From Lachnospiraceae bacterium (GTDB lineage Bacteria; Bacillota; Clostridia; Lachnospirales; Lachnospiraceae): a DNA stretch of 36,220 nt. The DNA is taken from positions 1 to 36,220 of the forward strand of contig JAFLTA010000028.1 of NCBI GenBank assembly GCA_022510685.1, written 5' to 3'. This document shows, piece after piece, positions 5,833 to 13,235 of this stretch (position 1 is the stretch's first letter; each line of letters begins with the position of its first letter). A program made the position numbers and the translations under genes. The notes beneath the pieces were generated by a model. That model had not been told where the DNA came from, ran no database searches, and saw only the letters and a program-made list of their open reading frames with translations.

Positions 5833-7962
5833 CTATAGATGGAGCACACGGGAGTTAATCTCCTTTGTCTTACCCACGTTCCAGAAATTCTCACCCAGAT
5901 AACCGCAGGTTCTGCGTGTAACATTCATGCGGTTTTTATCCTTGTTATGACACTGCGGGCATTCCCACTCCAGCTTGTCATTAATAATAATCTCTCCATC
6001 AAAGCCACACTGATGACAATAATCGGATTTTGTATTAAATTCCGCATACTGGATGTTATCATAAATAAACCGCACCACATCTTCCATGGCCTCCAGATTG
6101 TGACGCATATTCGGAATCTCCACATAGGAAATCGAGCCGCCGGAAGAAATCTGCTGGAACTGACTCTCAAAAGTGAATTTCTCAAAGGCATCAATCTTTT
6201 CCCGTACATCCACATGATAGGAATTCGTATAATATCCCTTGTCTGTCACATCCTTAATGACACCGAAACGCTTCTTATCAATCTCTGCGAAACGATAACA
6301 CAAGCTTTCCGCCGGTGTACCATACAAACTAAATCCAATGCCTGTCTCCAACTTCCATGTATCACAGGCAAGACGCATACGTTTCATCAGACGAAGAGCA
6401 AAATTGGTTCCCTTCGGGTCTGTATGACTGACTCCGGTCATGAGTTTTGTCGTCTCATAAAGACCGATATATCCCAAAGAAATGGTAGAATACCCATCAT
6501 GCAGCAACTTATCTATAGGCTCCCCCGGTTTTAGTCGGGCAATCGCACCATACTGCCAATGAATCGGACTTACGTTGGACAGCGTTCCCTCCAAAGAGCG
6601 GTGACGGCACATTAACGCTTCAAAACACAGCGCCAGACGCTCCTCCAACAGTGCCCAGAAATCTTCCTCATCACCCTCTGCCATAATGGCAATCTGAGGC
6701 AGATTCAAGCTGACAACACCTTGATTGAAACGTCCCTCAAACTGATAGTTACCATTTTCATCCTTCCACGGACTTAAGAAGCTGCGACATCCCATACAGG
6801 AATATACATTGCCCTCATAATTTTCCCGCATTTTCTTGGCGGAAATATAATCCGGATACATCCTCTTTGCGGAACACTTTACTGCAAGTTTAGTCAGATA
6901 ATCGTACTTACCGCCACTCAAGCAGTTATGCTCATCCAAGACATAAACCAGTTTAGGAAATGCCGGTGTTACATAGACACCCATCTCATTTTTGATTCCC
7001 TCGATACGTTGATTGAGAATCTCCTCAATGATCATGGCATTTTCTTCAATATACGGATCGTTCTTATCTAAATGCAGGAACAATGTCACAAAAGGTGACT
7101 GTCCGTTTGTAGTCATCAATGTATTAATCTGGTACTGAATCGTCTGCACACCGGATCTTAACTCATCGTGAATGCGGTCATCCACAAATGCCGTACGTAC
7201 ATCTGCCGGTACATCTTTTCCATATTTCTCCTCATAATGTCTCTCATATTTTTCTCTTGTCATGCGCAGATATTTTCCCAAATGGCGCACATCAACTGAC
7301 TGTCCGCCATACTGACTGCTGGCTACCGCCGAGATAATCTGTGTCATAACGGTACAAGCTACCTGAAAACTCTTAGGACTCTCAATCAGCTTTCCGTTCA
7401 TCACTGTACCGTGCTCAAACATATCTCCGATGTTTATCAGACAGCAGTTAAAAATACTCTGCAAAAAGTAATCCATGTCATGGAAATGAATAACACCTTC
7501 CTCGTGAGCTTTCACAATCTTCTCCGGCAAAAGCACGCGCTTTGTCAGATCCTTGGAAACCTCCCCGGCGATCAAATCTCTCTGCGTAGAAGCAATATAC
7601 GCATTCTTGTTGGAATTTTCCTCCATAACATCCTTATTGCTGTTCTTAATAAGGCTCATAATGGAATCATCCGTCGTATTAGCACGACGCACCATCTCTC
7701 TGGTATAACGGTAAATAATGTACTTCTTTGCAAGGGCATATTTGTGTTCACTCATCAACTTCTGCTCAATCATGTCCTGAATGTCTTCCACCATCAGATT
7801 GTCAGCGTGCTTGTTTTCGATTCCCGCAACTATGGCGTCGATTTTTTCTTCCGAAACCTGCTCATAGCGATCTACCTCTGCGTTTGCTTTCTGGATTGCC
7901 ACCACAATCTTATTCCGGTCGTAATCAACAACTCTTCCATCTCTCTTTGTAACCGTCATCAT
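5833..7962 (-). CDS. nrdD: Anaerobic (class III) ribonucleoside-triphosphate reductase
   Basis: Catalytic subunit reducing ribonucleoside triphosphates to deoxyribonucleotides with a glycyl radical made by NrdG. The N-terminus (TVTKRDGRVVDYDRNKIVVA) is an ATP-cone allosteric domain of about 90 residues. The long catalytic barrel follows. Near the end come a four-cysteine zinc site (CHQCG...CPQCH) and the radical-site segment RRTCGYLGENFWNVG. About 709 residues is full length. The start is uncertain: the ATG at 7962 (MMTVTKRDG) fits homologues but has only a weak GGGA site, while the ATG at 7977 has GGAAAGG almost touching it. Upstream lie NrdR-type boxes and a long leader. Confidence 0.96.
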   Translation of the reverse strand: MMTVTKRDGRVVDYDRNKIVVAIQKANAEVDRYEQVSEEKIDAIVAGIENKHADNLMVEDIQDMIEQKLMSEHKYALAKKYIIYRYTREMVRRANTTDDSIMSLIKNSNKDVMEENSNKNAYIASTQRDLIAGEVSKDLTKRVLLPEKIVKAHEEGVIHFHDMDYFLQSIFNCCLINIGDMFEHGTVMNGKLIESPKSFQVACTVMTQIISAVASSQYGGQSVDVRHLGKYLRMTREKYERHYEEKYGKDVPADVRTAFVDDRIHDELRSGVQTIQYQINTLMTTNGQSPFVTLFLHLDKNDPYIEENAMIIEEILNQRIEGIKNEMGVYVTPAFPKLVYVLDEHNCLSGGKYDYLTKLAVKCSAKRMYPDYISAKKMRENYEGNVYSCMGCRSFLSPWKDENGNYQFEGRFNQGVVSLNLPQIAIMAEGDEEDFWALLEERLALCFEALMCRHRSLEGTLSNVSPIHWQYGAIARLKPGEPIDKLLHDGYSTISLGYIGLYETTKLMTGVSHTDPKGTNFALRLMKRMRLACDTWKLETGIGFSLYGTPAESLCYRFAEIDKKRFGVIKDVTDKGYYTNSYHVDVREKIDAFEKFTFESQFQQISSGGSISYVEIPNMRHNLEAMEDVVRFIYDNIQYAEFNTKSDYCHQCGFDGEIIINDKLEWECPQCHNKDKNRMNVTRRTCGYLGENFWNVGKTKEINSRVLHL

Positions 7963-8001
7963 AATAAAGCGTCCCATGCCTTTCCGTAACCTGCAAACTT
8001 A

Positions 8002-8100
8002 TTATGCAAACTTGTTTGCATTGTCGCAGGCACAAATTTGCCGTATGAAATCGTAATCATTCTTAGAGGCGTTTTTTGTCTCTTTAAAATGATTTTTCAT
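8002..8100 (-). CDS. Candidate 32-residue leader peptide upstream of nrdD
   Basis: An ATG at 8100 follows an AAAAGGAGTG site with ideal spacing and opens 32 codons (MKNHFKETKNASKNDYDFIR, then a segment with two cysteines, ICACDNANKFA). It stops 24-39 bases before nrdD. No homology is recognised. The strong site and position make it either a real small protein or a regulatory upstream ORF. Its last codons contain the palindrome at 8005-8020, so ribosome passage could affect RNA folding before nrdD. Confidence 0.5.
   Translation of the reverse strand: MKNHFKETKNASKNDYDFIRQICACDNANKFA
8005..8020. promoter_or_regulatory. 16-bp palindrome before nrdD
   Basis: TGCAAACTTGTTTGCA has 7-base arms around a 2-base centre and lies at the end of the 32-codon ORF. 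CTGCAAACTT is repeated directly at 7991-8000. It may be an operator or a small RNA stem next to the nrdD start. Confidence 0.4.
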
Positions 8101-8127
8101 ACTACACTCCTTTTAATCATCTACTCC

Positions 8128-8152
8128 AGACAGTTGCCCCCCCTTGCTGTCT
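8128..8152 (-). other. Leader hairpin with a run of seven G
   Basis: In the nrdD transcript AGACAG and CTGTCT enclose a loop containing seven consecutive G (C on the plus strand, 8137-8143). It lies about 30 bases before the 32-codon ORF. No known riboswitch class was recognised. The G-run is unusual for this AT-rich leader. Confidence 0.4.
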
Positions 8153-8233
8153 AGTGCCCGAAGCTAACAACGAGTCTTTTACTTTACAAAAAACGTATCA
8201 TCATTTCCTGTAAAATAAATATCAACGGAACTT

Positions 8234-8265
8234 ATTATAACATTGCAAATAAAAAAAGTCCACAA
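8234..8265 (-). promoter_or_regulatory. Predicted nrdDG promoter, extended -10 type
   Basis: TGTTATAAT on the minus strand (TATAAT at 8234-8239) is an extended -10 element. The -35 region is poor and is overlapped by the first NrdR-type box. Transcription would start near 8227, giving a leader of about 250 bases before nrdD. Confidence 0.6.
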
Positions 8266-8306
8266 TATCTTGTGATTTATTTCAAAAAAATCACCAAATA
8301 TTGTGG
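8260..8306. promoter_or_regulatory. Tandem NrdR-type boxes
   Basis: CCACAATATCTTGTG (8260-8274) and CACCAAATATTGTGG (8292-8306) resemble the NrdR consensus ACACwATATaTwGTGT. Their centres are about 32 bases apart, three helical turns, which is the spacing known for NrdR pairs. They flank the -35 region of nrdDG, so the nucleotide-sensing repressor NrdR very likely controls this operon. nrdR itself is not in the window. Confidence 0.75.
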
Positions 8307-8360
8307 AACTACACTTTTTTCTAAGCACTACTCTTGTAGTCATTTTTTATAAATTTTTAT

Positions 8361-9419
8361 TTAATCCTGACATTTCTCCTGTACATCAAACAGGTAATCC
8401 AAATAAAAGGAAAATGCCGAAGGGATACTATATTCCTCCCTGAGCATTTGTCTGTCGCAAAATATACCCTGTCCCTGTAGTTCTCCGGGAAGTTGTAGCA
8501 AAGAAAGCTCATACCCCAACATATGCCATTCCACATGGCTGAATATATGTTTTGCACTGCCGAGCAGCTTAATCTCCCTCGCCAGCTTCCAATGATACAT
8601 ATTCTCCCGCAGTGCTTCTAATGACAGATGTCCGTCTTGTCCCGGAAATTCCCACATCCCTGCAAGCAGCCCCTGGGAAGGACGTTTTTGTATCAAGTAC
8701 TTCCCCTGATATTCCAAAAGAAATATGGTCCGTTTTTCTATCCGTCTTTTCTTTTTCGCGGGTTTGTTGGGATAGTCCGTCATATTTCCCTGTTGATACG
8801 CCTTACAATACTCTGCAATCGGACAAACGCTGCAGTGAGGCTCCCCATTCGGGATACACACCACAGCCCCTAAATCCATCAATGCCTGATTAAAGGCACC
8901 GGCATTATCCGGAAGAATTTCTTTGATTTCCTCTCGCACCCGCCTCTTGAATGCCGTTCCGGTAATATCCGTGTCATCCGCTTCCAGCCTCGTGTAGATG
9001 CGATATACATTACCATCCACCGCCGGCTCCTTTTTGCCGAGAGCAATAGACGTGATGGCTCCCGCTGTATACTCACCGATTCCCGGCAGGGCAAGCCACT
9101 CATCATATTCCTGCGGAAAACGTCCACCGTACTCGGTACAAATCACCTGTGCCGCCCGCTGTAAATTTCTGGCACGGTTATAATATCCCAACCCCTGCCA
9201 TAATTTCATCAACCGGTCTTCCTCCACGACCGCCAAATCAGACACATCCGGCAATGCCTGCAAAAAACGCTCATAATATCCCTTTACCGCCTCCACCCTC
9301 GTCTGTTGCAGCATGATTTCCGACAACCAAACATGATACGGACCGGGACTGCCTCTCCACGGCAAATCCCTGGCATGGCTTGCGTACCAGTCCAAAAGCG
9401 GCTCTACAATAATGTTCAC
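8361..9419 (-). CDS. mutY: Adenine DNA glycosylase
   Basis: Removes adenine mispaired with guanine or 8-oxoguanine in base excision repair. The 352-residue protein starts with the HhH-GPD glycosylase domain. Visible are the LQQTRVEAV segment with the catalytic Glu, the helix-hairpin-helix LPGIGEYTAGAI and VDGNVYR with the catalytic Asp. The iron-sulfur cysteines follow (C-x7-C-x2-C-x5-C in VVCIPNGEPHCSVCPIAEYC). The C-terminal 120 residues form the NUDIX-like domain that reads 8-oxoguanine (RPSQGLLAGMWEFPG). It starts at GTG (9419) with AGGAGGGG upstream. Its start overlaps the stop of the sigma-like gene (GTGA), so the two are translated together. Confidence 0.96.
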   Translation of the reverse strand: MNIIVEPLLDWYASHARDLPWRGSPGPYHVWLSEIMLQQTRVEAVKGYYERFLQALPDVSDLAVVEEDRLMKLWQGLGYYNRARNLQRAAQVICTEYGGRFPQEYDEWLALPGIGEYTAGAITSIALGKKEPAVDGNVYRIYTRLEADDTDITGTAFKRRVREEIKEILPDNAGAFNQALMDLGAVVCIPNGEPHCSVCPIAEYCKAYQQGNMTDYPNKPAKKKRRIEKRTIFLLEYQGKYLIQKRPSQGLLAGMWEFPGQDGHLSLEALRENMYHWKLAREIKLLGSAKHIFSHVEWHMLGYELSLLQLPGELQGQGIFCDRQMLREEYSIPSAFSFYLDYLFDVQEKCQD

Positions 9420-10375
9420 TGATTTTCTCCCCTCCTGCGGAATATCTCCGTGACATCCGTTCCTTTACTTTCCCCATCCTGCGAGGCAGCAGAGGGTAAG
9501 TTTACTTCCGTCGTATTTGCTACTCGTGCAGCATCCTCAGACAATCCCATAATCTGCAAAATCTCTATCACCGAAATTCGTGTATACTCCGACAATTCTT
9601 CCACAGTAGGTATCCTGCCCATTTCTTCTGCCATATATTTAGTTGCCTCATGAAGAAGATTCGTCTTGGCGAGCATGGCACTTTCCTGATCTTTGTTTTC
9701 CGTCTCAGAATCAATATATCTTTCCATCGCCTGCTTCGCTTCTATTTCTATCGTTCCCCAAAAAGCATCCGCATCTGCAGTACCATCTGCCTTAATATAA
9801 CGCCGGGCGTCAGCTTCCACTACACGCATCCCCTCCAATAAGCCCAGATTGCCCTCTGCAATCAATTCCTCTTTGGGCACACCGCGTTTTCTGTATTTTC
9901 CGGACAGTTTTATCACGTACTCCAACCGACTTTCTATCATCCGATTCCTCAAGTCGGAGCGTCCTTTTAAAAACGCAAGAATGTCCTCATCGGATACCAA
10001 AGGACTGTCTTGCTGCAGTGCCGTGACTTCCTTCCTATAGAGACGACTGTTCTGTGCCGGTCTGCCGGAAGCCACTCTGCTACCCGTCATAGAGGCAGAC
10101 GACCTTTCTTCGGTGTATGCTTCCCCGTCAACCGTTTTTTCCGCCTGCGTTTGTGCCATCGCACGCAACATCTCCGGATCCGGTTTATATTGATAGCCCT
10201 CCACTTTAATGCGGTGAGCACCGAGATATTGATAAACCGCCTGCATCTTTTCCTCAGATAAATCCATATCCCCCAGATAGGTGCGGATTTCTTCCTTACT
10301 CAATATTCCGCCTTGGGTTTTTGCAATATTTTTGATTTCTTCCAGTGACTCCAAAAATTTTGCCTGATCGTCCAT
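9416..10375 (-). CDS. Sigma-70-like protein lacking region 4
   Basis: A 319-residue protein resembling primary sigma factors in part. Residues 1-60 look like region 1.1 (alternating helices ending in YQYLGAHRIKVEGY). Residues 125-185 look like regions 1.2-2.2 (LPLVSDEDI-type helix, EYVIKLSGKYRKRGVPKEEL, AEGNLGLLEGM). Residues 240-285 resemble region 3 (EEMGRIPTVEELSEYTRISV). The aromatic promoter-melting part of region 2.3-2.4 is degenerate (AFWGTIEIEAKQAMERYID). No region 4 helix-turn-helix for the -35 element is present. It may bind core polymerase without normal promoter recognition. It overlaps mutY and has a promoter of its own. Function uncertain. Confidence 0.75.
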   Translation of the reverse strand: MDDQAKFLESLEEIKNIAKTQGGILSKEEIRTYLGDMDLSEEKMQAVYQYLGAHRIKVEGYQYKPDPEMLRAMAQTQAEKTVDGEAYTEERSSASMTGSRVASGRPAQNSRLYRKEVTALQQDSPLVSDEDILAFLKGRSDLRNRMIESRLEYVIKLSGKYRKRGVPKEELIAEGNLGLLEGMRVVEADARRYIKADGTADADAFWGTIEIEAKQAMERYIDSETENKDQESAMLAKTNLLHEATKYMAEEMGRIPTVEELSEYTRISVIEILQIMGLSEDAARVANTTEVNLPSAASQDGESKGTDVTEIFRRRGENQ

Positions 10376-10472
10376 CCTTTTTCCTCTTTTCTGCTTTTAT
10401 TTTCTAACTGGCATGATAGTACCTATTTGAACCTTGTTTAGTCCCCGATCGTTATGCTACGACCTAATCTAT

Positions 10473-10501
10473 AGTATAAGTGGATTTGTTATAAAAAACA
10501 A
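10473..10501 (-). promoter_or_regulatory. Predicted promoter of sigma-like/mutY operon
   Basis: TTGTTT (10496-10501) and TATACT (10473-10478) on the minus strand are spaced 17 bases apart. The start codon lies about 95 bases downstream. Confidence 0.55.
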
Positions 10502-10530
10502 CCGACGCCAAATTTCCTATTCGACACAAA

Positions 10531-10573
10531 GAACCCCCTGCGCCATGGGATATTCCCACTTCGCAAGGGGTTC
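10531..10573 (-). terminator. Terminator of the secreted-protein gene
   Basis: GGAACCCCTTGCG and CGCAGGGGGTTC pair around a loop that itself contains the small hairpin GTGGGAATATCCCAT. A short T-rich tail (TTTGTG) follows on the minus strand. It lies 25 bases after the stop at 10598. Confidence 0.8.
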
Positions 10574-10597
10574 CTTATTCATGCTAACATCATGAAA

Positions 10598-11194
10598 TTA
10601 TTTTAACTTACCTGATACAGTTACAGAAATGCTCTTCTTAGGCATCTTTGTAATGCTTGTAGCTTTGCACTTCTTCTGTGCATAAGTATTCCATGTGTTT
10701 AAAACCATAATCTGTGTAAATGAATCAGACTTGCCCGGATCCGGAGTCAATGCCGGTTTCTTGATAGTCTTTACAGTCTTACCATCAATTTTTAATGTAA
10801 CCTTGGAAACAGACAGTTTTTTCTTATCCTTTCCCGGAAGTGAAGTATCTACATAGATACTATTCCAACCCTTATCCTTAGCGAACTTCTTTAAGTTCTT
10901 GCCGGTTGCGCTTACGGTAAATGTAAATTTACCCTTCTTGAAGGATGCATTTTTTAACTTTACACCGCTGATTTTTGTCTTCTTGCCACCATTGTAGACA
11001 CCTAACTTACGGTTAGAATCATTGTGGTTACTTGCCACACCGTTGTAGCTCTTTGATGCAAAGCAAAGATATGCTGTATACTTCTTAGCCGCCTCTGCCT
11101 TCTTCGGTGCTACCGGTACGGATACTGCTGTTGCTACTAATGTAGCTGCTACTGCGAGAGATAATACTCTCTTTGTCACATTTGTGAGTCTCAT
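10598..11194 (-). CDS. Lysine-rich secreted protein of unknown function
   Basis: The 198-residue protein begins with a signal peptide (MRLTNVTKRVLSLAVAATLV, then a further hydrophobic stretch) with a probable cleavage at AEAA near residue 36. The mature part is very basic, rich in KK and GK pairs, with short beta-strand-like segments (GKFTFTVSATGKNL, KVTLKIDGKTVKTI). It has no LPxTG anchor, choline- or SLH-type repeat or catalytic motif that I can see. AGGAGGAGG lies just before the ATG. It is a single-gene unit with a consensus promoter and its own terminator, so it is probably abundant. A small surface or matrix-binding domain is one reading. The family is not recognised. Confidence 0.85.
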   Translation of the reverse strand: MRLTNVTKRVLSLAVAATLVATAVSVPVAPKKAEAAKKYTAYLCFASKSYNGVASNHNDSNRKLGVYNGGKKTKISGVKLKNASFKKGKFTFTVSATGKNLKKFAKDKGWNSIYVDTSLPGKDKKKLSVSKVTLKIDGKTVKTIKKPALTPDPGKSDSFTQIMVLNTWNTYAQKKCKATSITKMPKKSISVTVSGKLK

Positions 11195-11275
11195 TACTTA
11201 ACCTCCTCCTATAGATTATAATTGATAAAATAGTAGGGCGACATCCTTCCACCAAGAATCCCGCCACCAGAGAAT

Positions 11276-11304
11276 ATAGTATCACGCTTATGTATTTTTG
11301 TCAA
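11276..11304 (-). promoter_or_regulatory. Strong promoter of the secreted-protein gene
   Basis: A perfect TTGACA (11299-11304) and TACTAT (11276-11281) are spaced 17 bases apart on the minus strand, about 80 bases before the start codon. Confidence 0.7.
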
Positions 11305-11515
11305 CTTATATCAGCTTGATATCCCACGATGTGACAGGCGCTTTTCAAGCCCGGAGTCTGCGTGGAAACTAAACTATGACATCCTGACCATTGGTAAATA
11401 CTGACAAGTTGACAAAACCTTTTCCGGAACTGTCCGGAGTCGCACCTTACATTCTCAGCCTAAATTATTTTGTAAACTACTAATATCAAAAATAATCGTC
11501 AAAAATAGGGCAATA
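11305..11515. other. Intergenic stretch without recognisable gene
   Basis: Together with the promoter and leader at 11195-11304 this makes a gap of about 320 bases. I see only a short TCCGGA-CAGT-TCCGGA inverted repeat near 11421-11436 and no coding frame with a ribosome binding site. Confidence 0.5.
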
Positions 11516-12022
11516 TCAACGTACTAACACATCCTCAATTTTTGCAATGTACATTGTATGGATATTCCCGTCCCCATACCAATCTTTCTCGATACCTTTT
11601 TCTACAAGCTGATCCATTGTCAGTTCTGTCGCCGATAACACAGTGCATGTTATTACCAGATTTGCCTCATCAATATAGGGAATGCCGTCATGATAACCCA
11701 CATGCATACCGGACTGCGCGATTTTATCCTCATCCCTGCCTGATAATGCTCCTAAAAATTTCATTTCCCTACGATACTTATCTGTGGGAAAACTCAGAGA
11801 AAACTTACCGGTTTTGTCAATAAATTCCTTTGTATAGCGTGTCTGCCTGATAAAAACAAAAGCAACATCGCTCCCCCACATGACACCCAGTCCACCCCAT
11901 GATGCCGTCATGGTATTCGCCTTCTGTTCATCCCCCGCTGTCACCAACATCCAATCCTTTCCTATTTTTTGAAATGGATTCAACTCCAAAATTGATGTAT
12001 CTGCCGGTTGAAATGTATGCAT
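11516..12022 (-). CDS. Flavin reductase-like FMN-binding protein
   Basis: A 168-residue protein of the flavin reductase-like, FMN-binding split-barrel family. Seen are the N-terminal DWMLVTAGDEQKANTMTASW segment, where the flavin phosphate and ring usually bind, the FIRQTRYTKEFIDKTGKFSL strand-helix and the LGALSGRDEDKI loop. Such proteins move electrons from NAD(P)H or small carriers to flavin. The true partner cannot be read from the sequence. AGGAGG lies nine bases before the ATG. It seems to be a single gene. Upstream is the hairpin-repeat region and the divergent yihY gene. Confidence 0.88.
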   Translation of the reverse strand: MHTFQPADTSILELNPFQKIGKDWMLVTAGDEQKANTMTASWGGLGVMWGSDVAFVFIRQTRYTKEFIDKTGKFSLSFPTDKYRREMKFLGALSGRDEDKIAQSGMHVGYHDGIPYIDEANLVITCTVLSATELTMDQLVEKGIEKDWYGDGNIHTMYIAKIEDVLVR

Positions 12023-12135
12023 TTTCTTCTACCTCCTGTATTAAAATAGTTATAACATATAAAATCGTGTATTCTTTTTTATAATATGCTAAAATGATGT
12101 CAGGGTTAAAAAGTGCTTCGCACCAATCCATATAA

Positions 12136-12296
12136 TACCATATTTACTGCGCAAGGTTTCTGCGCATATTGAGAACGAAGTTCTCACATGATAAACGCAC
12201 AAAGCGCGTTTATTATACCATATCTCCTGTGCACGATTTCCTGCACATATTGAGAACGAAGTTCTCACAAGATAAACGCACAAAGTGCGTTTATTA
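12136..12296. repeat. Two tandem 80-bp units of three hairpins each
   Basis: Units 12136-12215 and 12216-12296 each begin TACCATAT, and a truncated third TACCATA follows at 12297. Each unit holds three small stems. The first is TGCGCA/TGCGCA in unit 1 and TGTGCA/TGCACA in unit 2, a compensated change. The second is the invariant GAGAAC-GAA-GTTCTC. The third is AAACGC.C-AAA-G.GCGTTT, where the one change leaves a G-U pair only on the minus-strand RNA. A related GTGC-TTC-GCAC stem lies just to the left, near 12111-12122. It fills most of the 314-base gap between the flavin-reductase-like gene and yihY. Such elements resemble REP/BIME-like extragenic repeats. Confidence 0.8.
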
Positions 12297-12336
12297 TACC
12301 ATAAAACCATCAAAAACGAAACAAGGAGAACAGTAA

Positions 12337-13200
12337 ATGAAAAAGCAAAACTTTAGGGAGTTTTATATACGTCTTACCAAAATCAATCAGATTATCCAAA
12401 AGAGCTTTATCCGTTCTTCCGTATCCTCACATGCAGGAGAATCGGCTTTTTTTCTGATGCTCTCATTTTTTCCTTTTACAATGTTTTTGCTGACACTGCT
12501 GCGCTATACACCTCTCACAGAGGAAATGTTAGTATCCTTATTGCAAATCATTTTTCCGGAATCTTTTGAGAATTATATCAATAATCTTATCGGAGAAATC
12601 TATCATACTGCTGCCGCCGGGACGATTCTGCCCGTATCCATAATCATCGCAATATGGCTTGGCTCTAAATCATTTTTGTCACTGATTCGCGGTTTAAATG
12701 ACGTGTATCAAATACGGGAAAGCAGGTCTATTGTACTGGTCCGAATCCTCGCTTTTGTCTATACACTGCTGTTTGCCTTGATTTTACTGGCAACACTGAC
12801 TGTCCTCGTCTTCGGAAACACTCTGTATTACCATATCCGCAAGGCATTTCCCTTTTTGGAAGACACGCTGCTTTCCATTATCAGCCTGCGCTCCCTCGTA
12901 GGTTTTTTACTTATGCTGTTGTTCTTCCTATTCTTGTACCATATCATCCCCAACCGGAAAGACTCCCTTAAAAATCAATTTCCGGGAGCTTTGTTGGCAA
13001 CTACGGGATGGATTTTATTTTCCTATGTGTATTCTTACTATGTAGACCATTTGAGCAACTACAGTTTCTTTTACGGCACCATGACTACAATCGCTCTGCT
13101 GATGGTATGGCTCTATTCCTGTATGTATTTGCTCTTTCTGGGAGGGCTTTGCAATTACCTGTTAAGCCAGCGCTCTCGCATGATGACGCCACCAAATTAA
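12337..13200 (+). CDS. YihY/BrkB-family inner membrane protein
   Basis: A 287-residue polytopic membrane protein of the YihY (formerly ribonuclease BN/BrkB) family. Typical is the N-terminal part (SSHAGESAFFLMLSFFPF) followed by about six membrane helices, a short IPNRK loop before helix 4 and a helix-rich end (GTMTTIALLMVWLYSCMYLL). The biochemical role of the family is not settled; transport or envelope function has been proposed. AAGGAG lies about ten bases before the ATG. It is the only large plus-strand gene here and converges on the SpoIID-like gene with 35 bases between stops. Confidence 0.92.
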   Translation: MKKQNFREFYIRLTKINQIIQKSFIRSSVSSHAGESAFFLMLSFFPFTMFLLTLLRYTPLTEEMLVSLLQIIFPESFENYINNLIGEIYHTAAAGTILPVSIIIAIWLGSKSFLSLIRGLNDVYQIRESRSIVLVRILAFVYTLLFALILLATLTVLVFGNTLYYHIRKAFPFLEDTLLSIISLRSLVGFLLMLLFFLFLYHIIPNRKDSLKNQFPGALLATTGWILFSYVYSYYVDHLSNYSFFYGTMTTIALLMVWLYSCMYLLFLGGLCNYLLSQRSRMMTPPN

Positions 13201-13235
13201 TCCCTGTATGCCCAACATAAACAAGAGTCAAACAC

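Noticed and set aside
7978-8360. Cobalamin or other known riboswitch before nrdD
   Set aside because: I could not find the conserved core of any riboswitch class I know; only hairpins and short ORFs are visible.
12136-12296. Hairpin units as CRISPR array or coding ORF
   Set aside because: Only two units, no spacers, and the 74-codon minus-strand frame through them merely repeats the hairpins and has no good ribosome binding site.
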